31,690 nucleotides of DNA from Anaerolineales bacterium (GTDB taxonomy: Bacteria; Chloroflexota; Anaerolineae; Anaerolineales; DRMV01). The notes beneath the pieces are model-generated. The model did no database searches. It saw nothing but the letters and a program-made list of their open reading frames with translations, and was not told where the DNA came from. Location of the stretch: contig JALXBY010000002.1 in the NCBI GenBank assembly GCA_026991215.1, forward strand, positions 1-31,690, written 5' to 3'. Of the stretch, positions 15,227 through 23,085 are shown piece by piece (position 1 is the first letter of the stretch; every line of letters begins with the position of its first letter). Position numbers and translations under genes: made by a program.

Positions 15227-16663
15227 CTACTCCCCTTGTGGGTGGCAGGCGATACATTGGGGAAGTTCGGTTTCCGAGACCCCCGCGGCCAGATGCGTGC
15301 GGCGGATGCCTTCGGGCGTGTGCTCGTGGCAGCCGTAGCAGGTGTAACGTACGTACCGGTTGCCCGGATGACACACCGCGCAGTTGGTGGCCGGGTTGCC
15401 GCCATGCTCCAGGGGGAAGGGGTGCAGACGAAGCCGGGCCGGGGTCCATGCCTGGGAGGTATGACAGTACTGGCACTGCTGCCCGAACAGGCCCCGGTGG
15501 AAATCGGGTTCGGTGTGGCACTGACGGCATTCCCGCGGAGTGCCCCGAAACCGAAACTGCCGGTGGCAGGCCTGGCATTCCAACCGGGCGTGCGCGCCCT
15601 CTAACGGGAAGACCTGGGCATGGTCGAAGTCGGCCATCCGGTCCACCCCGTCATGGCATTGGAGGCAGGCAGGTCCGTAAGTGGCCAGGTGCTGGTCCAT
15701 GAAGCGGGCATCCCGTTGCCGGTGACACTGCACGCAACTTTCCGGTAGGAAGGCCAGGCCCTCCCGCGCGTGGCAGTTCAGACAGGTGATGGCCTGCCCG
15801 GTAACCGGGTCCTGGCGGTGGCGGACCAGGCTGAAGCCCGTGGCCCCGTGGTCGAAGGGGCGTCCGTCCAGACGGGCCGGGGTCCAGGCCTGGGGGGTGT
15901 GGCAGTCCGCACAGGTGGAAGGGAAGAGGCCCCGGTGCACCTCTGGCTCCTGGTGGCAGGCCTGGCACGCAGTGGGCGTGCCCTCGAAGCGTCCTCCTTC
16001 ATGGCAACTTTCACAGCGGGCCTGGGCGTGTGCGCCTTCCAGGGGGAAGCGGGTGGCCGCATGGTCGAAGGTAGTCATGCGGTCCACGCCGTCGTGGCAT
16101 TCGAGACAGCGGTCGGAAAAGGCCGCCACGTGCCGGGCCATGAAGTCCGGATCCGCCTGGGTATGACAGGTGCGGCACTGGGGCACCACCGAGGCGAGGG
16201 GGTCGTCCACCGGCCAGGACGTGTGACAATCCTGACACAGCAGGGGGCCCCGGTCGTAGTTCAGCCGGTGCTTGCGCAGGGAAAACCCTGTGAGGTCGTG
16301 GTCCAGGCGCTCCCAGGCCGTGCGCAACATGTCGGCATCCCGGCCCCGGTGGTCGGGATGGCATTCCCGGCAGGCCAGGGGCCGGGCAAAGCGGCTGTGC
16401 AGTTCTTGCTGTTCGATTTCCTGTTGAATGCGGGTATGGCATTGCAGGCACAGCAGGCCTTGGGTCTGGAGGGGCGCGTGGCAGGCCTCACAGCGGTCCT
16501 CCAGGGCCGCATGGTTGGGCACGCCGCCCAACGGCTCCCCCCGGAGTTGTTGCGCACTTAGCGGTCCGGGGCTGAAAAGCCGCGGCCCCCGCCGCAACCA
16601 CAGCCCGGCCAGCACCAGCAGGGCCACAAGGAAAGCGAGGCAGCCCAATCCCCGTAAGCGCAT
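15227..16663 (-). CDS. Multiheme c-type cytochrome with 18 CxxCH motifs
   Basis: A 478-aa exported protein with an N-terminal membrane anchor or uncleaved signal (residues 5-23) and, by count, 18 CxxCH heme-attachment motifs, so it would carry 18 covalent hemes outside the cytoplasmic membrane. It resembles the cytochrome c3/doubled-CXXCH class. Two roughly 100-residue stretches are clear internal duplicates: each contains CLxCHDGVDRM, FPLEGAHA, RFxGTP, HRGLF and QAWTPARL. Function is likely electron transfer to a quinone-linked or extracellular partner, but no redox enzyme, heme lyase or other cytochrome gene is adjacent. The ATG at 16663 has no good ribosome site. Confidence 0.88.
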   Translation of the reverse strand: MRLRGLGCLAFLVALLVLAGLWLRRGPRLFSPGPLSAQQLRGEPLGGVPNHAALEDRCEACHAPLQTQGLLCLQCHTRIQQEIEQQELHSRFARPLACRECHPDHRGRDADMLRTAWERLDHDLTGFSLRKHRLNYDRGPLLCQDCHTSWPVDDPLASVVPQCRTCHTQADPDFMARHVAAFSDRCLECHDGVDRMTTFDHAATRFPLEGAHAQARCESCHEGGRFEGTPTACQACHQEPEVHRGLFPSTCADCHTPQAWTPARLDGRPFDHGATGFSLVRHRQDPVTGQAITCLNCHAREGLAFLPESCVQCHRQRDARFMDQHLATYGPACLQCHDGVDRMADFDHAQVFPLEGAHARLECQACHRQFRFRGTPRECRQCHTEPDFHRGLFGQQCQYCHTSQAWTPARLRLHPFPLEHGGNPATNCAVCHPGNRYVRYTCYGCHEHTPEGIRRTHLAAGVSETELPQCIACHPQGE

Positions 16664-16865
16664 GGCAGATCGAAAACCCGTCGCTACCTGGCAGGGATTG
16701 CGATTAGGTTCGGGTATCTACAAGACGGTTCCGGGCCGGGAAGGATACGCGGGTTTGCCCGGCTTGGGTACAATCGAAGCGCGTGGCGCCAACCCCTTCC
16801 GAAGGGTTTCCCCAGAAGCAGCCGTTTTGCCTCCATGCAGACATCTTCGGACGCGAGGGGACCTC
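16664..16865. other. Divergent intergenic region between cytochrome and pth
   Basis: This 202-base region should contain the promoters for both divergent genes. On the plus strand TACAAT at 16769-16774 is the best -10 candidate for pth, without a good -35. A hairpin AACCCCTTC-C-GAAGGGTT lies at about 16793-16811. Confidence 0.35.
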
Positions 16866-17573
16866 ATGGCCAAGAAGCGAAAACAAGACTTCGAAGAACT
16901 CAAGCGCTGGATTCGGTGGCTACAGCAAATCGGCGGGCTGCACTTCGCGGCGGATGAAAAAGGCGGCGAAGCAGCCCGCATCGAACGGATGATCGTGGGC
17001 CTGGGCAACCCCGGCCCGGAATACGCCGAGACCCGGCACAACGTGGGCTTCATGGTGGTGGACCTGCTGGCCCGGCGCTGGGCCGGCCGGTTCACGCCCC
17101 GCGAGCACGCGCTTCTGGCCCGGGTTTCCATCCACGGCGTGCCCACCCTGCTGGTCAAACCCCAGACCTTCATGAACGCCTCCGGCCGGGCCGTCGCGCC
17201 CCTGGTGCGGCAACTGGGCCTGCCACCGGAGCACCTCATCATCGTGTACGACGACATGGACCTGCCCTTCGGCACCCTGCGCATGCGGGCCAAGGGCAGC
17301 CATGCCGGGCACAAGGGGATGCGTTCCGTGCTGGAACACCTGGGGACCCAGGCCGTGCCGCGGCTTCGCATTGGCATCGGCCGCCCGCCAGGGAACATGG
17401 ACCCGGCCGATTACGTCCTTTCCCCCTTCGACCCCGAAGAGCGGGAACTGTTGCCCTGGATTCTGGAACGGGCGGTGGAAGCCCTGGAGCGCTGGACCCG
17501 CGACGGCTTGGCCAAGGCCGCGCAATGGCTGCATTCCGCGCCCGCGCTGCAGGACGAGACCGGCTCGAAATGA
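16866..17573 (+). CDS. pth: Peptidyl-tRNA hydrolase
   Basis: Releases tRNA from peptidyl-tRNA that drops off the ribosome. The conserved core starts MIVGLGNPGPEY at residue 42 and includes TRHNVGF (catalytic H58, equivalent to E. coli H20), KPQTFMNASG, IVYDDMDLPFG and GSHAGHKGMRS, in the expected order. The ATG at 16866 with GAGGGG upstream gives a 41-residue lysine/arginine-rich N-terminal extension not usual for the family; the ATG at 16989 would give a standard 194-aa enzyme but has only a weak ribosome site. The DUF402 gene follows after 18 bases and is likely cotranscribed. Confidence 0.93.
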   Translation: MAKKRKQDFEELKRWIRWLQQIGGLHFAADEKGGEAARIERMIVGLGNPGPEYAETRHNVGFMVVDLLARRWAGRFTPREHALLARVSIHGVPTLLVKPQTFMNASGRAVAPLVRQLGLPPEHLIIVYDDMDLPFGTLRMRAKGSHAGHKGMRSVLEHLGTQAVPRLRIGIGRPPGNMDPADYVLSPFDPEERELLPWILERAVEALERWTRDGLAKAAQWLHSAPALQDETGSK

Positions 17574-17591
17574 CCCCTTTGGGGGGCCTCC

Positions 17592-18107
17592 ATGGACGCT
17601 TCCGAAGTGTGGTGGATTCGCAAACTGGACATCCTGTACCGGGAGCGGGCCCGATGGCCGGCCCGGTTACGGCTGCATCATCGCCATGTGTGGTTGTTCG
17701 AAACCGCGTTCGCCGGCCCCGAACAGTGCGTGGCCGGGTTCTGCTTCCGGCCTGGGGACCGCATGCTGGAGGCCTACTTCGCCCACCGCTGGTTCAACAT
17801 CTTCGAGGTCTACCGGGGGGAATCCGGGGTGTTGCGGGGCTGGTACGTCAACCTGAGTTTCCCGGCCCGGCTGGAAGGCCCCCGGCAGTTGCGCTTCGTG
17901 GACCTGCTTCTGGACCTGATTGTGTTCCCCCATGGGGAGATGGTGGAAGTGGACCGGGAGGAGTTCCTGAGCCTGAGCCAAAGCCTTCCGCCCGCGGTGC
18001 AGCGGGCTGCACTGCGGGACTGGCAGCAAGTCAAGGACGCGTTCCGAACCGGCCAGGTCCACCTGGCGCGGGGGCGCTTCCCCGGTGTGGCGCGGGAGCC
18101 TGGTTGA
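17592..18107 (+). CDS. DUF402 domain-containing protein
   Basis: A 171-aa cytoplasmic protein. The pattern WYVNLSFPARL..(x)..FVDLLLDLIVFPHGEMVEVDREEF, split here for length, fits the DUF402/FomD-like beta-barrel fold, in which acidic residues bind divalent metal and related proteins act as nucleotide phosphatases or RNA-linked factors. The role of this one is unknown. A G-rich ribosome site lies before the ATG, 18 bases after pth. Confidence 0.8.
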   Translation: MDASEVWWIRKLDILYRERARWPARLRLHHRHVWLFETAFAGPEQCVAGFCFRPGDRMLEAYFAHRWFNIFEVYRGESGVLRGWYVNLSFPARLEGPRQLRFVDLLLDLIVFPHGEMVEVDREEFLSLSQSLPPAVQRAALRDWQQVKDAFRTGQVHLARGRFPGVAREPG

Positions 18108-18139
18108 GCGCGGGCGGGCCAAGGCTTGGACCTTCCCCC

Positions 18140-18859
18140 TCACGGGCCAGGCCGCGGCCCCAGGATGGCGGTGCCAATCCGTACCCAGGTGGCCCCCTCT
18201 TCGATGGCCACTTCGAAGTCGTGGCTCATGCCCATGGAAAGGTGATGCCAGGAAGCCTGGGGGAAACGGCGGGCCAGCCAGTCCCGCAGTTCCCGAAGGC
18301 GCCGGAAATAGGGGCGCACGGCCTCAGGGTCCGGGTTCCAGGGCGGTACGGTCATCACCCCCTGGACTTGGAGATGGGGCAGGTCGAGGATTTGGGCCAC
18401 TTCGTCGGCCCAGGTGGGCCAGAGGTTCGGGTCCCAGGCCGGCCAGCCGTGCTTTTGCGCCTCGCCGCCCACGTTGAACTCCAGCAGCACCGGCAGGGTC
18501 CGTCCTTCCTGGGCCAGGAGCCGTTCCAGGCGCAGCGCGATGCGCAGCCGGTCCACCGAATGCATCATGGCGAAATGCCGGACGACCAGGGGGGCCTTAC
18601 GGCGCTGCAGGTGCCCGATCATGTGCCAGCGGAGGGGCAGCCCGGCCAGGGCCTGGATTTTGGGCACGGCTTCTTCGGGGTAGTTCTCGCCCAGGTCCCG
18701 CGCGCCGGCCTCGACCACGGCCTGGATGCGCTCCAGGGGCTGGCCCTTGGTGACCACGAGGAGGTGGACGTCCTCCGGGTTCCGCCCGGCCCGCCGCGCG
18801 GCCTGGTGGATGCGTTCCAACACCTGGGTGTACCGTTGGGCGATGTCGTGGGCCGTCAT
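18140..18859 (-). CDS. YggS/PLPBP family PLP-binding protein
   Basis: A 239-aa member of the alanine-racemase N-terminal-domain family that binds pyridoxal 5'-phosphate and helps maintain vitamin B6 and amino-acid homeostasis rather than acting as a racemase. Lys38 in LLVVTKGQ is the PLP Schiff-base lysine; GENYPEEAVPK, WHMIGHLQRRK, LLEFNVGGEAQKHGW and LSMGMSHDFEVAIEEG are family motifs in order. The ATG at 18859 begins the conserved region and has AAAGG upstream; the open frame further upstream is not coding. It converges with the DUF402 gene and is divergent from the defense-like island. Confidence 0.93.
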   Translation of the reverse strand: MTAHDIAQRYTQVLERIHQAARRAGRNPEDVHLLVVTKGQPLERIQAVVEAGARDLGENYPEEAVPKIQALAGLPLRWHMIGHLQRRKAPLVVRHFAMMHSVDRLRIALRLERLLAQEGRTLPVLLEFNVGGEAQKHGWPAWDPNLWPTWADEVAQILDLPHLQVQGVMTVPPWNPDPEAVRPYFRRLRELRDWLARRFPQASWHHLSMGMSHDFEVAIEEGATWVRIGTAILGPRPGP

Positions 18860-19120
18860 GTTGCCTTTTCCCGATGTAAAAGAGGTGATCGTAAGTAATG
18901 ATACACCGGGTGTGTTCGGGAAGGCGGACGCCACCCTAAAAGGGGTGTCAAAATCTGCCGCAGCAGCCCATGATGACGCTACTTGTATTGTCGCTTCATG
19001 CAATGTGGGACTTCTTGGCTCAAGCGGCCTTCCAATCTCCAGATTGATGTACCCTGTCTACATGTACACGATGCACATTTTAGGTAGAATTTAATCCAAG
19101 CCCTTGAGGAGGAAAGAGCC
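18860..19120. promoter_or_regulatory. Intergenic region at the island border with a likely promoter for the DUF499 operon
   Basis: The 261-base region is more AT-rich than the DNA to its left. On the plus strand TGTACA (19063-19068) and TAGAAT (19085-19090), 16 bp apart, form a plausible promoter; the -35 overlaps the palindrome TACATGTA. The ribosome site AGGAGG (19107-19112) lies eight bases before the TTG start. On the other strand ACACCGGGTGT (18903-18913) is a small dyad in front of the YggS gene. No gene is seen. Confidence 0.5.
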
Positions 19121-22100
19121 TTGAAGAGCATTTTCCAACTCTGTCGTCCCCGTCCTGACATTCTCCAAAACGACTTGCGGGAAGACCAGTTTGCCGCCCA
19201 GATTTACCAAGTCTACCGTGGGGAGGCAGACCCGATCTATCAGGACCCACAGCGCTTCTTTGAAAACACCTATCCCACTACAGGTCTGCGCACCCTGCTG
19301 ACCGAGGCTCTGGGTCGCCTGACAGGTGCCCGGCCCAACGCGAGCCCCATCCTTCGTCTGGAGACCTCCTTTGGAGGGGGCAAGACGCACAACCTTATCG
19401 CGCTGTACCACGCAGCCCGGGGACACCTGCCTGCCGCCTTAGCCGATCGATTCGTTCCTTCCCTGGCCTTCCTACCAAGGCCCGATACGGTACGGATAGC
19501 CGTCCTGGCCGGAAACGCCTTGGAACCTGCAGGTTTGGCCCATGAGGATGGCGTGGTTGTACACACCCCCTGGGGGGAAATGGCCTACCAGTTGGCCGGT
19601 TCCCAAGGGTATGCCTTGATGCGGGAACACGATATCCGGGGGATGGCTCCCAGCATTCCTCTGCTGGAACAGGTCATCGGGGCGCAACCGGCCCTTATCT
19701 TGATTGACGAAATCGCGGCTTTCCTGCGCAAAGCGCGGCAGGCTTCGGCCCAGGCTGGAAAGTTGGACGAACAGGTCGCGCCTTTCTTGATGGCCCTATT
19801 GGAGTTCGCGGCATCCCGGCCCCATGTAGTCGTGGTGCTCACGCTGGCTACCGATGATGATGCCTTTGCCAAGGAAACTGCGGCCCTGTTGCAAGAACTG
19901 CGGCGGATTTCGGCCCGTCAAGAGCAGGTGTTGACCCCCGCGGAGGAAGACGAGCTTCCCGCCATTGTTACCCATCGTCTGTTCCAGGAAATTCGGCGGG
20001 AGGAAGCCGAGCCTGTTTTCCACGCTTACCTTGAGGCCTATCGAAATTGGGAAGCCCAGAACATTGCCCTTCCCTCCCGGGCCACACGAGCCGAATACCT
20101 GGAGGAAATGCGGCGAGCCTACCCCTTTCATCCCGAATTGTTGTACATCCTCACCCACAAGGTGGCGACGATTCCCAACTTCCAGCGTACCCGCGGCGCC
20201 CTGCGTCTGCTGGCCCGGGTGGTCGCCCGGTTGTGGCGTCATCCCTATCGGCCAATCTCCTTGATTCATCCCCACCATGTGGACTTCTTCGACCCCCAAA
20301 TCGTCAGCGACCTCACCAGTCGCCTGGAACGGCCTCGGTTCCAGCAGGTGATTGAGGCCGACATTGCCAGCCGGGTGCGTCCCTCCCACGCCCAAGTAGG
20401 CGATGAGGCTTTTCGAGCCGCGGGAAAGCCGCCCTATACCCAACGGGTCGCTCGAACCGTCTTCCTCCATAGCCTGGTCCAGGGGATGACCAGCGGTGTT
20501 CGTCTGGACGAACTCCATCTGGCCGTCCTGGAGCCGGGAGACGAACCCCTCCTGGTGCGTCAGGCGTTGGAGCACCTGGAAAACCACGCCTGGTTCTTTG
20601 AGTTTGATGGCCACCGGTATCGGTTCAAGACGGAGCCTTCACTGAACAAAATTATCTTGGATGAAATGGCCGCAGTGGGACGCATACGGGCTAAGGAGCA
20701 CCTCGACGATGTCATCCGCCGTATGTGGCCTTCGGGAAACATCAAAGTGGTGCATTTTCCTCGTGAGCCCGGTGAAGTGCCCGACCAGGGGGATGTCCCT
20801 CAGTTAGTCATTATCCACTTCGATGCCGCTTGGGTGACCGCCCAGGAGGCCGAGCGTCCTCCGGATATGGTGCGCCGCATTTTTAAGTACAGCGGTACTA
20901 TGGAGGCCCATCGCGTGTATGCCAACTACCTGGCCTTTTTGGTGGCCGATCGCGACCTGATTGAACCGATGATTCAACAGGCCCAGCGAGCCCTGGCTGT
21001 ACAGCGTTTGCTGGACGATGCGGACCGACTGCAGGAATTTAGCAAAGAACAGGTGCGCCGATTGCGGGAGATACGGCAAAAGAGCCAAATGGAGCTCCGG
21101 GTGGCCATCGCCCGATGCTACCGACACCTCTATTACCCCAGCGCCGAAGCTCCGGCCGAATACGACCGTTTGGCCCATGCGCCCCTTCCACCTCAAGACC
21201 AAGGAAACCTGTCAAAGGACCAGGTCGCCGTTGTAATTCGGGTACTACGAGAACACAACAAAGCGCTGACCCATGATGACCGCCCCAAGTCCGCGCATTA
21301 CTTGAAAGCCCGGGCATGGCCTCGGGGCCGTGACCGAATCAGTACGGCGGATTTGAGGCGGGCCTTTGCGCAAAGCCTCCGGCTTCCCTGGTTGCTGGAT
21401 CCCAACCAGCTTCGTCGGAGCATTCAGAATGGTATCGAACAAGGGGTATGGGTATATTACGATGCCCGCACAGGAAAGGCATACGATACCCATACCCCAC
21501 CGCCCGCTATTGAAATCTCCGAAGACACCTTCCTCTACCTGCCCGAAGCCGCTCGCGAGGCAGGCTTGATGTCTCCTCGCGAGGCAGAACCATCAAAACC
21601 CTCACTGGAAGAAACCCTTGTGGTCTCCGGACTTTATCCACGATCAGCAGAAGAGGCTGTGGAGGAGGACGAGCGTAAAGACTTCCAGCCCATGCATGCA
21701 TCAGTGCTGGATACAGGCACGGAGCCGTTGCCGGTGCGCCAGGCCTTTATCCGTCTAACCGACCTGGCCCAGGAAGGGGGTGTGCCTGCCCTGCATGGGC
21801 TGCGATTGGAGATTTCCCGGTTTACCCCCAAAACCGCGGCAGCCGCACTGCGTACCCTGGCTGCGGCTTTGCCCTTGCTGCCGGGCAAGAAACGGCTCGA
21901 TGTACAATTCAGCGCGACCCTGGGCCAGGATACTGAAGTCAACTTTGATGGCCGCGTCGACCATGGCGTGTTCCGGGAACTCGTCCCCACGTTGAGCACC
22001 CTGGCCGAACGCGCGCAAGACGCGCAACTGGACCTGACCCTACACCTGCAGGGAACGCCTACCCTGGCCGTGACGGAACTACCCACGCTGGCCGATGATC

Positions 22101-22162
22101 TGGAACCGCTGGGTCTGGGAGAAATCCGTCTGATAGGCGAGCCCGCGGAGGAATCGCCATGA
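19121..22162 (+). CDS. DUF499 domain-containing P-loop ATPase, defense-associated
   Basis: A 1013-aa ATPase matching the DUF499 family that is repeatedly found beside DUF1156 methyltransferases in predicted anti-phage loci. The Walker A is ETSFGGGKTHN (81-91, K88) and the Walker B LILIDEIAAFL near 192-202. A helical middle part and a C-terminal domain with long low-similarity segments follow. It starts at TTG (19121) with an AGGAGG ribosome site; no closer ATG fits. It is the first gene of the island and its stop overlaps the next gene's start (ATGA). The likely role is a large motor or sensor ATPase acting with the methyltransferase and nuclease candidates downstream; its exact activity is not established. 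Confidence 0.85.
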   Translation: MKSIFQLCRPRPDILQNDLREDQFAAQIYQVYRGEADPIYQDPQRFFENTYPTTGLRTLLTEALGRLTGARPNASPILRLETSFGGGKTHNLIALYHAARGHLPAALADRFVPSLAFLPRPDTVRIAVLAGNALEPAGLAHEDGVVVHTPWGEMAYQLAGSQGYALMREHDIRGMAPSIPLLEQVIGAQPALILIDEIAAFLRKARQASAQAGKLDEQVAPFLMALLEFAASRPHVVVVLTLATDDDAFAKETAALLQELRRISARQEQVLTPAEEDELPAIVTHRLFQEIRREEAEPVFHAYLEAYRNWEAQNIALPSRATRAEYLEEMRRAYPFHPELLYILTHKVATIPNFQRTRGALRLLARVVARLWRHPYRPISLIHPHHVDFFDPQIVSDLTSRLERPRFQQVIEADIASRVRPSHAQVGDEAFRAAGKPPYTQRVARTVFLHSLVQGMTSGVRLDELHLAVLEPGDEPLLVRQALEHLENHAWFFEFDGHRYRFKTEPSLNKIILDEMAAVGRIRAKEHLDDVIRRMWPSGNIKVVHFPREPGEVPDQGDVPQLVIIHFDAAWVTAQEAERPPDMVRRIFKYSGTMEAHRVYANYLAFLVADRDLIEPMIQQAQRALAVQRLLDDADRLQEFSKEQVRRLREIRQKSQMELRVAIARCYRHLYYPSAEAPAEYDRLAHAPLPPQDQGNLSKDQVAVVIRVLREHNKALTHDDRPKSAHYLKARAWPRGRDRISTADLRRAFAQSLRLPWLLDPNQLRRSIQNGIEQGVWVYYDARTGKAYDTHTPPPAIEISEDTFLYLPEAAREAGLMSPREAEPSKPSLEETLVVSGLYPRSAEEAVEEDERKDFQPMHASVLDTGTEPLPVRQAFIRLTDLAQEGGVPALHGLRLEISRFTPKTAAAALRTLAAALPLLPGKKRLDVQFSATLGQDTEVNFDGRVDHGVFRELVPTLSTLAERAQDAQLDLTLHLQGTPTLAVTELPTLADDLEPLGLGEIRLIGEPAEESP

Positions 22163-23028
22163 AGGCCCTGAGCGTGCGCCAGCCCTGGGCCGAGATGATT
22201 ATCCGGGGTCAGAAAACCGTGGAACTGCGTACCTGGACGGTTCGTTACCGCGGCCCCCTGCTCATCCATGCGGCAGCAGTACGACGTCCGGCGCGGGTCC
22301 GCCAGTTGGGCCTGGACCCCGACGCGCTGGCTTATGGCGCCCTCCTGGGTGTGGTAACCCTGATTGATGTCATTCCCGTGGATACCGAAAAGTACGAATC
22401 TCTGCGCCCCCTGCACCGTCGGGATAAGCCCTATCCGGGCGCTCCCCTGTATGCCTGGTATTTGCGCCATCCGCGACCCTTCGAACGACCCATTCCCTGG
22501 CCGGGTCGGCAAGGGCTTTTTTCCGTGCCTGAAGACGTGCTTCCCAAATCTTTTGCCTATCCAATTACCCTACCGGCTCCGCCGCCGGATAGGCAACGTC
22601 CTTTTGTGCTGTACGCTTTCCCGGAAGATGGCCAGGGATACCGAGTCGTCCTTTACCAGTGGCTGGGCGGGAAGACCCAGGCCGAAGGGAACCGACCGGA
22701 ATGGTGGTGCATTGAGGTACGGGGCCGAACTCTGCACCTTTTGGGGGAGGCCTTAGCCCAGACCCTGCGGCAGGCCGGCTATCGTCCCGGAGACCTGGTG
22801 CGTCGGTTTGGGGAGCCTTTCTTCCTGCCCGAAGTCTTGGGGGTACGCCTGGCCCTGCTCTTTCTGGCCGCCCGACCCCTGAAACGAGCCGACCGAATAG
22901 ATGCCATCATCACAGGGCTTGCCCGGATGAGCGACGAGGAAGTTTACTACTGGTTCAGCCAATGTAGCGTTGGCCCCAACGCACGGCGTTCCCAGCGGGC
23001 CCTGCGCATGTTCTTAGCGGGCGGGTAG
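22159..23028 (+). CDS. ASCH-domain protein with a second C-terminal domain
   Basis: A 289-aa protein. Residues 1 to about 130 are an ASCH domain, with the signature LSVRQPWAEMIIRGQKTVE and ELRTW, a PUA-like fold that binds RNA or modified nucleotides. The remaining 150 residues form another domain ending in RIDAIITGLARMSDEEVYYW and SQRALRMFLAGG; from memory it resembles a domain of unknown function (DUF7680-like) seen with DUF499 genes, but I cannot confirm this. The ATG overlaps the DUF499 stop by four bases, so the two are translationally coupled. A nucleic-acid-reader role in the defense-like system is an inference. Confidence 0.75.
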   Translation: MKALSVRQPWAEMIIRGQKTVELRTWTVRYRGPLLIHAAAVRRPARVRQLGLDPDALAYGALLGVVTLIDVIPVDTEKYESLRPLHRRDKPYPGAPLYAWYLRHPRPFERPIPWPGRQGLFSVPEDVLPKSFAYPITLPAPPPDRQRPFVLYAFPEDGQGYRVVLYQWLGGKTQAEGNRPEWWCIEVRGRTLHLLGEALAQTLRQAGYRPGDLVRRFGEPFFLPEVLGVRLALLFLAARPLKRADRIDAIITGLARMSDEEVYYWFSQCSVGPNARRSQRALRMFLAGG

Positions 23029-23041
23029 GCATGTCTTTTGT

Positions 23042-23085
23042 TAGAATTTTGGTGATTTATGGACTCGCCTCGTGGGAGGCGCCTC
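23042..23085 (+). promoter_or_regulatory. Possible internal promoter element and ribosome-site hairpin
   Basis: TAGAAT at 23042-23047, in TTAGAATTTT, repeats the -10 context found before the DUF499 gene (GTAGAATTTA). Just downstream CGCCTC-GTGG-GAGGCG (23066-23081) can form a hairpin that covers the GGGAGG ribosome site (23074-23079) of the next gene; GAGGCGCCTC (23076-23085) is also a perfect palindrome. Confidence 0.4.

Noticed and set aside
13714..15405. Minus-strand open frame opposite trmFO
   Set aside because: TrmFO on the plus strand has all family motifs; the antisense product is low-complexity.
19121..22162. DUF499 ATPase as BREX BrxC or a DISARM component
   Set aside because: The pairing with DUF1156 and the absence of PglZ, BrxL, DrmA/DrmB or PLD genes do not fit BREX or DISARM.
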